DNA of 48,452 bases from contig JAITER010000032.1 in the NCBI GenBank assembly GCA_031281945.1, forward strand, positions 1-48,452, read 5' to 3'. The notes beneath the pieces are model-generated. The model made no database searches. It saw only the letters and a list, made by a program, of their open reading frames with translations, and was not told where the DNA came from. Position numbers and translations under genes: made by a program. The stretch comes from Spirochaetaceae bacterium. GTDB lineage: Bacteria; Spirochaetota; Spirochaetia; Treponematales; Breznakiellaceae. How positions within the stretch are numbered: position 1 is the first letter of the stretch; every line of letters begins with the position of its first letter. This document shows positions 42,982 to 48,452 of the stretch, in pieces.

Positions 42982-44454
42982 CTAGTCTTTTAAAACGCCT
43001 TTTTGTTTTATCCCTATAAGCGGAACGAACAATGAGAAAAGCGCGACGGCCAGTATAACGCCTGCCGCTATGCCTATGTTGTAAGAAAGAGCCGGGTCTC
43101 CGCTTAATTTTGAAATCAGCGGTCCGAAGCCTTCTTGCGCGGTGATTATGTAACTTGTTACGACAACCGTCATAAATGTAGCCGGAATAAGCGTTATCCA
43201 GTAATTTTTAGCGGTTTTAGCCAAATAAGCGCTTGCGGCCCATAACGCGATGGTGGCCAAAGTTTGATTCGACCAAGCGAAATAACGCCATATAATGCTA
43301 AAATTCGCGGCGCTTTTTTGAGACCAGATCACCATTACTATTCCGATGGCGAAAAGCGGAAGCGATATTGCAAAACGGTTTTTTATTGGTTTTTGGTCGA
43401 ATTTAAGAGCGTCCGCTATCGATAGCCGCGCTCCCCGGAAAGCCGTGTCGCCGGAAGTTATAGGGCAGGCCACCACGCCCAAAACGGCGAGCGCTCCGCC
43501 CGCCGCCCCCATTAAATCAACCGAAACTTTTGTTACAACCGAAGCCGCCGAGCCGGCCGCCGCAAGCCCTTCCTGCCCGCCGAAATGAGCCATAGCCGCC
43601 GCCGCCCATATCATCGCTATAACGCCCTCGCAAATCATGGCGCCGTAAAAAACCTTGCGGCCTTCCGTTTCGTTTTTAACGCATCGCGCCATAAGCGGAG
43701 ACTGCGTGGCGTGAAAACCGGAAATAGCCCCGCAAGCTATCGAAACAAACAAAAATGGAAATATGGCCGCGCCTTTTGGATGCAGGTTCTTAAACTCGAA
43801 CTCCGGCATGGAGGCTATTTCTCCGCTTGCGAACAATGTAATCGTTATTCCTACGCCCATGACAAGTAAAGCCGCGCCGAAAATCGGGTACAAGTTGCCT
43901 ATCAATTTATCTATGGGCAGTATCGTGGCGAAAATATAATACAATATGATTACAATAAGCGCTATTGTAAAAATATTTTTGTTGTCCGGGTCTATAAGCA
44001 CGTTTAAAACCTGCGCCGGTGTGTACACAAATACTACGCCTACAAAAACAAGCAAAGCCACCGAAAATACGCGCATTATGTACCGCGGCTTGTTCCCCAG
44101 GTATTTGCCAACGATTTCCGCTATAGAGGCGCCGTCGTTGCGGAGTGAAAGCATACCGCAAAAATAGTCGTGAACGGCGCCCGCGAAAATGCACCCAAAC
44201 ACTATCCACGCAAACGCCGCGGGCCCCCATAAGGCTCCGGCTATGGCTCCAAAAATAGGCCCCGTACCCGCTATGTTCAAAAATTGAATCAGCGTGGCCC
44301 GCCATGTGGGCAACGGCACAAAATCCACGCCGTCGTTAATGCGAATGGCGGGAGTTTGGCGCTCCGGCTTAATGCTAAAGATCTTTTCCGTAATTTTGCC
44401 GTAAACAAGATAGCCTATTATCAAAGCGGCTATACCTAATAAAAAAGAAATCAT
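42982..44454 (-). CDS. cstA: carbon starvation protein CstA family transporter
   Basis: CstA-family transporter of 490 aa, the short form, with about 13 spans. Family hallmarks are VDFVPLPTWRATLIQFLNIAG with GTGPIFGAIAGALWGP (about 48-85), FAGAVHDYFCGMLSLRNDGAS, GAISGFHATQSPLMARCV and PITSGDTAFRGARL. CstA proteins take up peptides or pyruvate. The ATG has AAGGAGGAG upstream. Its 5' side is followed by the accessory zone that begins at the PX palindrome. Confidence 0.93.
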   Translation of the reverse strand: MISFLLGIAALIIGYLVYGKITEKIFSIKPERQTPAIRINDGVDFVPLPTWRATLIQFLNIAGTGPIFGAIAGALWGPAAFAWIVFGCIFAGAVHDYFCGMLSLRNDGASIAEIVGKYLGNKPRYIMRVFSVALLVFVGVVFVYTPAQVLNVLIDPDNKNIFTIALIVIILYYIFATILPIDKLIGNLYPIFGAALLVMGVGITITLFASGEIASMPEFEFKNLHPKGAAIFPFLFVSIACGAISGFHATQSPLMARCVKNETEGRKVFYGAMICEGVIAMIWAAAAMAHFGGQEGLAAAGSAASVVTKVSVDLMGAAGGALAVLGVVACPITSGDTAFRGARLSIADALKFDQKPIKNRFAISLPLFAIGIVMVIWSQKSAANFSIIWRYFAWSNQTLATIALWAASAYLAKTAKNYWITLIPATFMTVVVTSYIITAQEGFGPLISKLSGDPALSYNIGIAAGVILAVALFSLFVPLIGIKQKGVLKD

Positions 44455-44727
44455 AGCTCCTCCTTAAAAAATAAATTTGGCGTATGTATACAGTATACAC
44501 CGCAAAACGGCTTTTCAAAAAGTTGAAATTATGGCGCGTTTCCTCAGTATGGGCGCTTAAAAAAGCGGAAAACGGCGCGCGTTTTGACCTTCCCCAGGGA
44601 ACGCCGCCTCTTTTAACGGCGTAATTTTAGGTGAATAAAGGCGAAAAATCCAGTAATCCGCTAAAATTCCGCATGAATTGCGATTAAATTTTACTGTTGA
44701 AAATATAGAATTGCGGTAAAAATCACC

Positions 44728-44961
44728 GCGCCTAACATTCCGGCCGTATGCGGCGGTTTGGCGGCGCGGCTCTGCGTTTGCGCAATAAACGCAGAACCGC
44801 CGCCAAAAATTGCGGGCGGCGCGGGCCTTGAGGGAATGTTCCCCAAGCATATACAGGGCGGGCGGCGGGAGCAGAGCCGTTGCGGAGGCAGGGCCGGCCG
44901 CCGGCGGCTTTAGCGGCGCAAGGCCCGCGCCGCCGGCCTCGCGTACATGCCTGTTATGCGC
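44728..44961. repeat. PX palindromic element 1
   Basis: A 234-bp GC-rich block bounded by GCGCCTAAC and GTTATGCGC. Inside are further stems: CTCTGCGTTT against AAACGCAGA (44771-44800 area) and CTTGAGGGAA against TTCCCCAAG (44828-44850). Its first 43 bp match, with three differences, the inverted right end of PX element 2; its right end (AACAGGC outward through GGCTATAT) matches PX element 3. A minus frame of 140 codons crosses it but reads as low-complexity and is not a gene. Confidence 0.7.
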
Positions 44962-45081
44962 CATATAGCCCGTATTCAATTATTGTAATTGATAAAACCA
45001 CCGCCTATGGCTGTGAAACTTGAAAAGGCTATGCCGTGGACGGCAGGCGCGCTTTCACTTTGACAACTTTATTTACAAATG

Positions 45082-45369
45082 TTAATCAAAATCAGGTGGG
45101 ATTAAATCAAAAACTATATCTTTAATATAAAGTTCTAATGTACTTTTTACACCGCCATAGTCTTCCCGATTAACCATTACTATCGGGTGGAATTCCGTAT
45201 CACCGATAGTATATGCTTTATTTTGAATAAAAAATAAAGCATATTCATTCTCTTTAATTATGTTAATAATCTTATCCGCCACATTAATATATTCATCATT
45301 ATCCTTCCATGTATCTGAGTCAAATATTATGAGAGGCGTTTCTAAAACATCAAATGTAACTTCTGACAT
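45082..45369 (-). CDS. hypothetical protein in accessory zone
   Basis: A 95-aa acidic protein from ATG 45369, preceded by AAAGGAG; a start at 45393 is in frame but overlaps the ribosome-binding site. The sequence (TPLIIFDSDTWKDNDEYINV, ADKIINIIKENEYALFF, then IGDTEFHPIVMVNREDYGG) suggests a small alpha/beta fold without catalytic motifs. I do not recognise the family. It lies between PX element 1 and HR copy 3 in AT-rich DNA, typical of accessory single genes. No partner gene is adjacent. Confidence 0.7.
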   Translation of the reverse strand: MSEVTFDVLETPLIIFDSDTWKDNDEYINVADKIINIIKENEYALFFIQNKAYTIGDTEFHPIVMVNREDYGGVKSTLELYIKDIVFDLIPPDFD

Positions 45370-45487
45370 ATTTTTCTCCTTTAATTCATACAAGATAAGT
45401 AGATTATAGGTATTTTCAAATTATGCCAATAGTCGCGAATAAAAGATTAGCCGCCATTTTTACTAAAAAATTTGGCAAAAGTGTATG

Positions 45488-45664
45488 GACTTGTTCGCTC
45501 GTCCTGGTTGGTTGTCTACTAACCTGCGGGGCCAAGCTTGCAAGTCTTGCAAAATGCTGCGCATTTTGCGTTTTTTAAGCGGAAGTTGGCTGAACCAAGC
45601 CTTGGCTTGGTAATCAAGCTTATGCTTGATTCTGCTTGCGGAAACTGAAGTTTCCGAACAACTC
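45488..45664 (+). repeat. HR repeat, copy 3 (expanded)
   Basis: A 177-bp copy with standard ends (GACTTGTTCGC; GTTTCCGAACAACTC) but two extra stems inserted: CCAAGCCTTGGCTTGG and AATCAAGC-TTAT-GCTTGATT (45613-45632). The first stem is also altered (GGTTGGTTGTCTACTAACC). Flanks read GTAT and TATT. Removing the element with one TAT joins an upstream frame (MPIVANKRLAAIFTKK...) to LNLMRLRKI and a stop, so it may also have struck a coding sequence; this is tentative. Confidence 0.85.
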
Positions 45665-45716
45665 TATTGAATTTGATGAGGCTGCGGAAAATATAATATA
45701 AATATAATGAAACACG

Positions 45717-45861
45717 TTGCGTAATCCGCGGAGCTTCCCGCATAGATGTATGAGCCCGCGTTCCCATGCGGCCTTCGCCGGGTTTCAGCCAGCCCGCCGG
45801 TTGCGCCTCCCTCAAGGCCCGCGCCGCCAAACCCGCCGCATACAGCCGGAATGTTATGCGC
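45717..45861. repeat. PX palindromic element 2
   Basis: GC-rich block ending GGCCCGCGCCGCCAAACCC...GGAATGTTATGCGC, the inverted counterpart of the left end of PX element 1. The left boundary is less sure: TTGCGTAATCC at 45717 loosely mirrors GCGCCTAACATTCC. Together elements 1 and 2 frame the unknown gene at 45082 and HR copy 3 with 43-bp inverted ends. Confidence 0.6.
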
Positions 45862-45891
45862 TATACCATCCAGGATTTGTTTGAAATATTG

Positions 45892-45998
45892 GACTTGTTC
45901 GCCAACCTGGTTGGTTGCCGCCCAAGTCTTGCAAAATGCTACGCATTTTGCGTTTTTTAAGCGGAAGTTGTTCGAAAACTGAAGTTTCCGAACAACTC
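45892..45998 (+). repeat. HR repeat, copy 4
   Basis: Complete 107-bp copy. Stem 1: GACTTG...CAAGTC enclosing CCAACC/GGTTGG. Stem 2: GCAAAATGC-TAC-GCATTTTGC. A GTTTTTTAAGCG spacer. Stem 3: GTTGTTCGAAAACT against AGTTTCCGAACAAC. Ends GACTTGTTCG and CGAACAACTC are imperfect terminal inverted repeats. The 4-bp flanks TATT (45887-45890, then one G) and TATT (45999-46002) look like a target duplication. Confidence 0.92.
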
Positions 45999-46080
45999 TA
46001 TTATAAAAATATATAAATGGACTTGATAAAAAGATAAAATATATGATTAAATAAAAATAATAAAACATACGGAGGAAACT

Positions 46081-47079
46081 ATGTCAAAGAAACAGTTTTA
46101 CGCATCGCTAGCGTTAGCGATGGGGATCGCTACGGCGCTTGGCGGGTGCGCCGGCGCCGAAAAACAAAAGGAAAATTTTCATATCTACCTTGCGTTTGGG
46201 CAATCTAACATGGTCGGATATTTAGGTCCGAATATCGGGAAAGACGGCAACTCCGGCGCTGACACAACATGGGTTGGTGAAAACGGGTACGACGCCCCTC
46301 CCGCAAATTTTGTTGTCATGGCTGCGGCAAATGATGACAATCTCCCTTATGGACGGAAAAAGGGTCAATGGCATCCGGCTGTGCCGCCGCTGAACCGCGC
46401 CGGTAACGGCATTAGTCCCGCTGACTTTTTTGGAAGGACTATTGCCGAAGCGGTTGCCGATAAAGGAATCAAGGTCGGCGTTATCGTGGTCGCGGTTGAC
46501 GGTGTGCAGATTAATATGTTCTCGCCGGATTTGGATGATTTCAAAAACTATATCACATCAAGGTCGGAGCAAGTTTGGGAGAGACAACAGGGTCATGCCT
46601 ATGTTGACGCTTCAGTTGAATTCCCGATTCCGGATTCGGATTTTGTCACTATGGATTACCCATACAAGCGTCTTGTTGATTTGGCCAAGAAAGCCCAGCA
46701 AGAAGGCGTTATCAAGGGCATTATCATGCATCAAGGCGAGTCCGGCGTCCAGGATGGAACCGGCTCTTACAACGAATATGTGAGGAAGATTTACAACAGT
46801 TTGTGCAAGGACCTTATGCTTGAAGCGGGAAAGACGCCTTTCCTTGCGGGCGAGCCTGTAAGAGAAGACAGCCTCAATATTGACGCCATCAGGTCAATAC
46901 CGGAAGCATTTGTGGATATTCCAAACACCGCATTTGTTATATCTTCAGAAGGATTAACAGGTTGGGAGCCTGGCAGCCAAGAGGATTGGGGTAATCGCCG
47001 AATTCACTTCAGTCTTGCGGGATATGAAGAACTGGGAAAACGCTATGGACAAAAAATGCTTGAGTTGCTGTACCGGTAA
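46081..47079 (+). CDS. SGNH-type carbohydrate acetylesterase lipoprotein
   Basis: A 332-aa lipoprotein (lipobox LGGC, Cys23; GGAGG 6 bp before ATG) of the sialate O-acetylesterase / carbohydrate esterase family 6-like group. Block I YLAFGQSNMVGY has the nucleophile Ser (about 41); IIMHQGESG is the conserved H-Q-G-E block (about 219). The C-terminal catalytic block reads NRRIHFSLAGYEELG: the His is present but the usual Asp three residues before it is Arg, so the dyad or triad may be altered. It would deacetylate host or plant glycans outside the cell. Codon choice (many ATC, GTC, GGC with few ATA) differs from the core genes, suggesting acquisition. Confidence 0.8.
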   Translation: MSKKQFYASLALAMGIATALGGCAGAEKQKENFHIYLAFGQSNMVGYLGPNIGKDGNSGADTTWVGENGYDAPPANFVVMAAANDDNLPYGRKKGQWHPAVPPLNRAGNGISPADFFGRTIAEAVADKGIKVGVIVVAVDGVQINMFSPDLDDFKNYITSRSEQVWERQQGHAYVDASVEFPIPDSDFVTMDYPYKRLVDLAKKAQQEGVIKGIIMHQGESGVQDGTGSYNEYVRKIYNSLCKDLMLEAGKTPFLAGEPVREDSLNIDAIRSIPEAFVDIPNTAFVISSEGLTGWEPGSQEDWGNRRIHFSLAGYEELGKRYGQKMLELLYR

Positions 47080-47276
47080 AAGGTATATCAACTCCACTGT
47101 ATTCTGCCTATAAGATGAATTGTAAAATGGTAAACCTACACTTAACATATAGTTTGCGCTCTGCGCCATTGTGCGCGGCTTTAGGGTGAAGAAAACCATA
47201 TTCGGATTTACGCCCAGCGCGCGGTTTCCTTCACCGGCATTGCTCACGTTCAGATGGAGGCCAATGCCGCAAACTT

Positions 47277-47311
47277 AACCATTTTAGGCGGCGTACACTC
47301 CTAAAATGGTT
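47277..47311. terminator. 12-bp perfect hairpin
   Basis: AACCATTTTAGG and CCTAAAATGGTT around an 11-base loop, about 200 bp after the esterase stop. There is no T-run after it. It may be a bidirectional terminator or part of a degraded repeat; between the esterase and here nothing else is recognised. Confidence 0.45.
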
Positions 47312-47367
47312 GATATAATTCTATAAAAAATTATACCAAAGAATCAGAATACCGGATATTTAGGGGA

Positions 47368-47410
47368 AGCAACAATCTATCGGCATAGCTGGCGGATTGT
47401 TGCTTTTTTT
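47368..47410 (+). terminator. hairpin with T-run
   Basis: AGCAACAATC and GATTGTTGCT arms followed by TTTTTT. It looks like an intrinsic terminator, but it also lies in the eroded 5' part of the DUF4180 frame (the T-run encodes its FF). It may be a coincidence or explain why that gene is silent. Confidence 0.45.
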
Positions 47411-47540
47411 GATTTATCAACGGGAATTTCCTGGGAAATATTACAAAAGTTTTCCAATTCTCATAAGAGAATGGCAATAGTTGGAGATTTTATGAACGTA
47501 AAGGATAATCCATTAAAGGATTTTATATATGAAAGTAATA

Positions 47541-47659
47541 GACTTGTTCAACAACCCGGTTGGTTGTTGAACAAGTCTTGTGGTTTTGCAAGGCGAAAGC
47601 CTTGCAAAACCACGTTTTTAACGGAAGTTGTTTGGAAACTTGAGGTTTTCAAACAATTC
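47541..47659 (+). repeat. HR repeat, copy 5, with target-site duplication
   Basis: A 119-bp copy whose three stems are perfect or nearly so: GACTTGTTCAACAACC-CGGTT-GGTTGTTGAACAAGTC (split here for reading), GTGGTTTTGCAAGGC-GAAA-GCCTTGCAAAACCAC, and GTTGTTTGGAAAC...GTTTTCAAACAATTC. Stem 2 shares no alignable arm sequence with copy 4 yet is fully paired. Exact TAATA repeats flank it (47536-47540 and 47660-47664). It interrupts the DUF4180 gene. Confidence 0.93.
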
Positions 47660-47751
47660 TAATAAACCGGAGCAAATATTATTTATAAATACAATAGAGG
47701 AATGATTAAATATATTTACTAAATAAAAAAAGAATACTTGAATATAGGCTA

Positions 47752-47796
47752 TATTGCGCATAACAGGCCTAGCGGCGAGGCCTGTTATGCGCAATA
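47752..47796. repeat. PX palindromic element 3 (minimal)
   Basis: A near-minimal form of the family: 19-bp perfect arms (TATTGCGCATAACAGGCCT and its complement) around the 7-base loop AGCGGCG. The left arm and the DNA outside it (GAATATAGGCTATAT) match the outer right end of PX element 1 over 29 bp. It lies 20 bp past the GNAT stop. Confidence 0.75.
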
Positions 47797-47815
47797 CTTT
47801 TTTATTATTTTATTC

Positions 47816-48115
47816 TTATGTATTAAATATCAATACTTCCCCTATAGTTCCATCATTATATTTTGTTTTTGGATCATTGTCTATTATTTTATATTTTCCA
47901 TTCGTTATTTCATTTATTATTTTATTCCAGAATTTTTTTGATACTATATTTTTTGGATGATATTTCAATTGCCATTTACCTTGATGTTTATTAAAAATAT
48001 ATTTTGCAACATATCTTCCAACACTATTTCTTCTGTATTTATAAAAGACGCAGAATTCCGCTATTGCATAATCTGTTTTTATATTTATTTCATCATAATT
48101 ATTAACTAACTCATG
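47816..48115 (-). pseudogene. GNAT acetyltransferase, 5' part lost at IS insertion
   Basis: A 99-codon minus frame ending at TAA 47818-47816. It reads TDYAIAEFCVFYKYRRNSVG, RYVAKYIFNKHQGKWQLKYH, FWNKIINEITNGKYKIIDND, the C-terminal acetyl-CoA-binding half of a GNAT-family N-acetyltransferase (the R-R-x-x-V-G-R-Y motif is the pyrophosphate loop). Homology begins abruptly at 48115, next to the left end of the insertion sequence, and an in-frame stop follows upstream. The 5' half is either beyond the IS or deleted. Stops and gaps are absent in the remaining part, so the break is recent. Confidence 0.78.
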
Positions 48116-48159
48116 TTACGCAGGCTTGACATAAAATGCTGAAAGAATAGTATGGAGAC

Positions 48160-48452
48160 ATGTGCGGGGATATACTTGATTTATACAGTGATTATCTGTT
48201 GATAAGCAGCAGGAAAACAACGGCGACTGGATTATCGGAACTAGTGGACGGGGCGATCAGCCATGATCAAATCACCCGGTTTCTCGCTGGGGAAGAACTG
48301 AACGGAAAACTTTTGTGGCTGAAGACAAAGAAGCTGATACGTCAATATGAGAACGTGGAAGGTTGTCTGATATTTGACGATACGATAGTGGAAAAAGCAT
48401 ACATGGACGAGAATGGACTTGTTCGCCAACCCGGTTGGTTGTCGCCCAAGTC
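48160..48452 (+). pseudogene. DDE transposase (IS4-superfamily-like), interrupted by HR repeat
   Basis: From ATG 48160 (GGAG just upstream) the frame reads MCGDILDLYSDYLL, TTATGLSELVDGAISHDQIT, then GCLIFDDTIVEKAYMDEN. This is the N-terminus of IS4/IS701-like transposases, with FDDT as the first catalytic Asp region. In relatives DEN is followed directly by a [DE]-[IL]-[VI]-C-W-H-Y-D-H-like segment; here it runs at 48416 into the HR repeat (LVRQPGWLSPK). The transposase is therefore inactivated unless the repeat is removed. The gene continues beyond the window. Confidence 0.78.
48416..48452 (+). repeat. HR repeat, copy 6 (cut by window edge)
   Basis: The first 37 bp match HR copy 2 (minus read) base for base: GACTTGTTCGCCAACC, then CGGTTGGTTGTCGCCCAAGTC. 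It lies inside the transposase reading frame. The right end is outside the window. Confidence 0.9.

Larger units (their letters stand above)
47350..47705 (+). pseudogene. DUF4180-domain gene split by an HR repeat
   Basis: The frame before the repeat reads AFFDLSTGISWEILQKFSNS, then HKRMAIVGDFMNVKDNPLKD and FIYESN, the core and C-terminus of DUF4180 proteins (function unknown). HR copy 5 then enters at 47541. After it, from 47661, a frame shifted by one resumes with NKPEQILFINTIEE and a stop at 47703-47705, which is the expected DUF4180 ending. Deleting the 119-bp repeat plus one TAATA gives an uninterrupted YESN-KPEQILF. The N-terminal part (YLGEATIYRHSWRIVA) is short and eroded with no valid start, so the gene was already degraded or has lost its 5' end. 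Confidence 0.82.
48116..48452 (+). mobile_element. insertion sequence, left part
   Basis: The IS starts at about 48116-48122 (TTACGCAGGCTTGAC) where GNAT homology stops, and runs off the window. It contains the 5' part of a DDE transposase gene that is itself interrupted by HR copy 6. The true ends and target duplication cannot be seen here. Confidence 0.7.

Noticed and set aside
44557-44979. A 140-codon minus-strand open frame
   Set aside because: It is made of the GC-rich PX palindrome, has no ribosome-binding site and a low-complexity Ala/Pro/Arg translation.
45519-46068. Minus-strand open frames across HR copies 3 and 4
   Set aside because: They consist mainly of HR and PX repeat sequence read on the reverse strand; both copies give similar peptides because the repeat is the same.
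44728-47796. Calling the accessory zone an integron cassette array
   Set aside because: The palindrome ends only partly fit attC rules, gene orientations are mixed and no integrase is present. Kept as a hypothesis only.
47738-47960. Plus-strand hydrophobic frames after PX element 3
   Set aside because: They are the reverse strand of the GNAT fragment plus the palindrome, with biased Phe/Ile/Tyr content from AT-rich DNA.
48116-48452. The visible IS as the mobiliser of HR
   Set aside because: The IS left end (CAGGCTTGAC) does not resemble the HR ends (GACTTGTTCG), and HR lies inside the transposase gene.
1-48452. CRISPR arrays, rRNA and tRNA genes
   Set aside because: No regularly spaced short repeats with unique spacers, no rRNA-like stretches and no recognisable T-arm/anticodon patterns were found by reading. 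A tRNA scan was not possible.

Overview
The window looks like the chromosome of a spirochaete, most probably Treponema in the broad sense. The evidence is a Tp34/P19-type lipoprotein next to an FTR1 permease, many lipobox lipoproteins, two-membrane (diderm) envelope genes (TolC, TonB-dependent receptor, beta-barrel), and a GC-rich codon style that still uses many ATA, TTT and TTG-start codons. No 16S rRNA or tRNA was seen, so the genus is an inference.

Layout. 1-745: AT-rich tandem duplication of a PIN-domain gene, one copy a clear pseudogene. 800-4527: a 23S rRNA methyltransferase (RlmK type) and a chemoreceptor. 5166-9477: a plus-strand run tatD, small membrane protein, Nif3-like, lspA, small membrane protein, murD. 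9658-11445: a hairpin repeat, then an outer-membrane barrel candidate and a lipoprotein metallophosphoesterase. 11536-17947: minus-strand housekeeping (tpiA, thrC, murC, yicC, a cytidylate-kinase-like gene, a solute-binding lipoprotein). 18348-23010: a TolC/HlyD/MacB-type tripartite exporter. 23247-28732: two large tandem lipoproteins ending in ALK/LTK-like glycine-rich domains. 28951-30585: pyrG. 30717-38202: a minus-strand iron-uptake operon (FTR1, P19/Tp34, Fe-S membrane protein, two FtsX-type permeases, ATPase, FMN-binding lipoprotein), the same order as the Campylobacter p19 system. 38572-39382: a small lipoprotein gene flanked by a C15 and a G15 tract. 39493-44454: TonB-dependent receptor, tiny HTH protein, CstA. 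44728-48452: an AT-rich accessory zone with palindromes, a small unknown gene, an acetylesterase-like lipoprotein, a broken DUF4180 gene, a truncated GNAT gene and the start of an insertion sequence.

The most notable signal is a dispersed repeat, called HR here: about 107-119 bp when complete, made of three successive hairpins, with imperfect terminal inverted repeats (GASTTGTTCG...). Six copies are recognisable (about 790-949, 9658-9764 on the minus strand, 45488-45664, 45892-45998, 47541-47659, and 48416 to the edge), plus two decayed remnants. Copy 47541-47659 sits inside a DUF4180 coding sequence, flanked by a TAATA direct repeat; removing it restores the reading frame. Copy 48416 interrupts a transposase gene. 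Hairpin stems differ between copies yet stay self-complementary. This looks like a mobile, MITE-like or Rickettsia-palindromic-element-like family. A second GC-rich palindrome family (here PX) with GCGCATAAC / GTTATGCGC ends occurs in the same accessory zone.

Functionally the window combines peptidoglycan synthesis (MurC, MurD), lipoprotein maturation (LspA) that serves the many lipoproteins encoded here, metal import across both membranes, export, and surface display of large adhesin-like lipoproteins.
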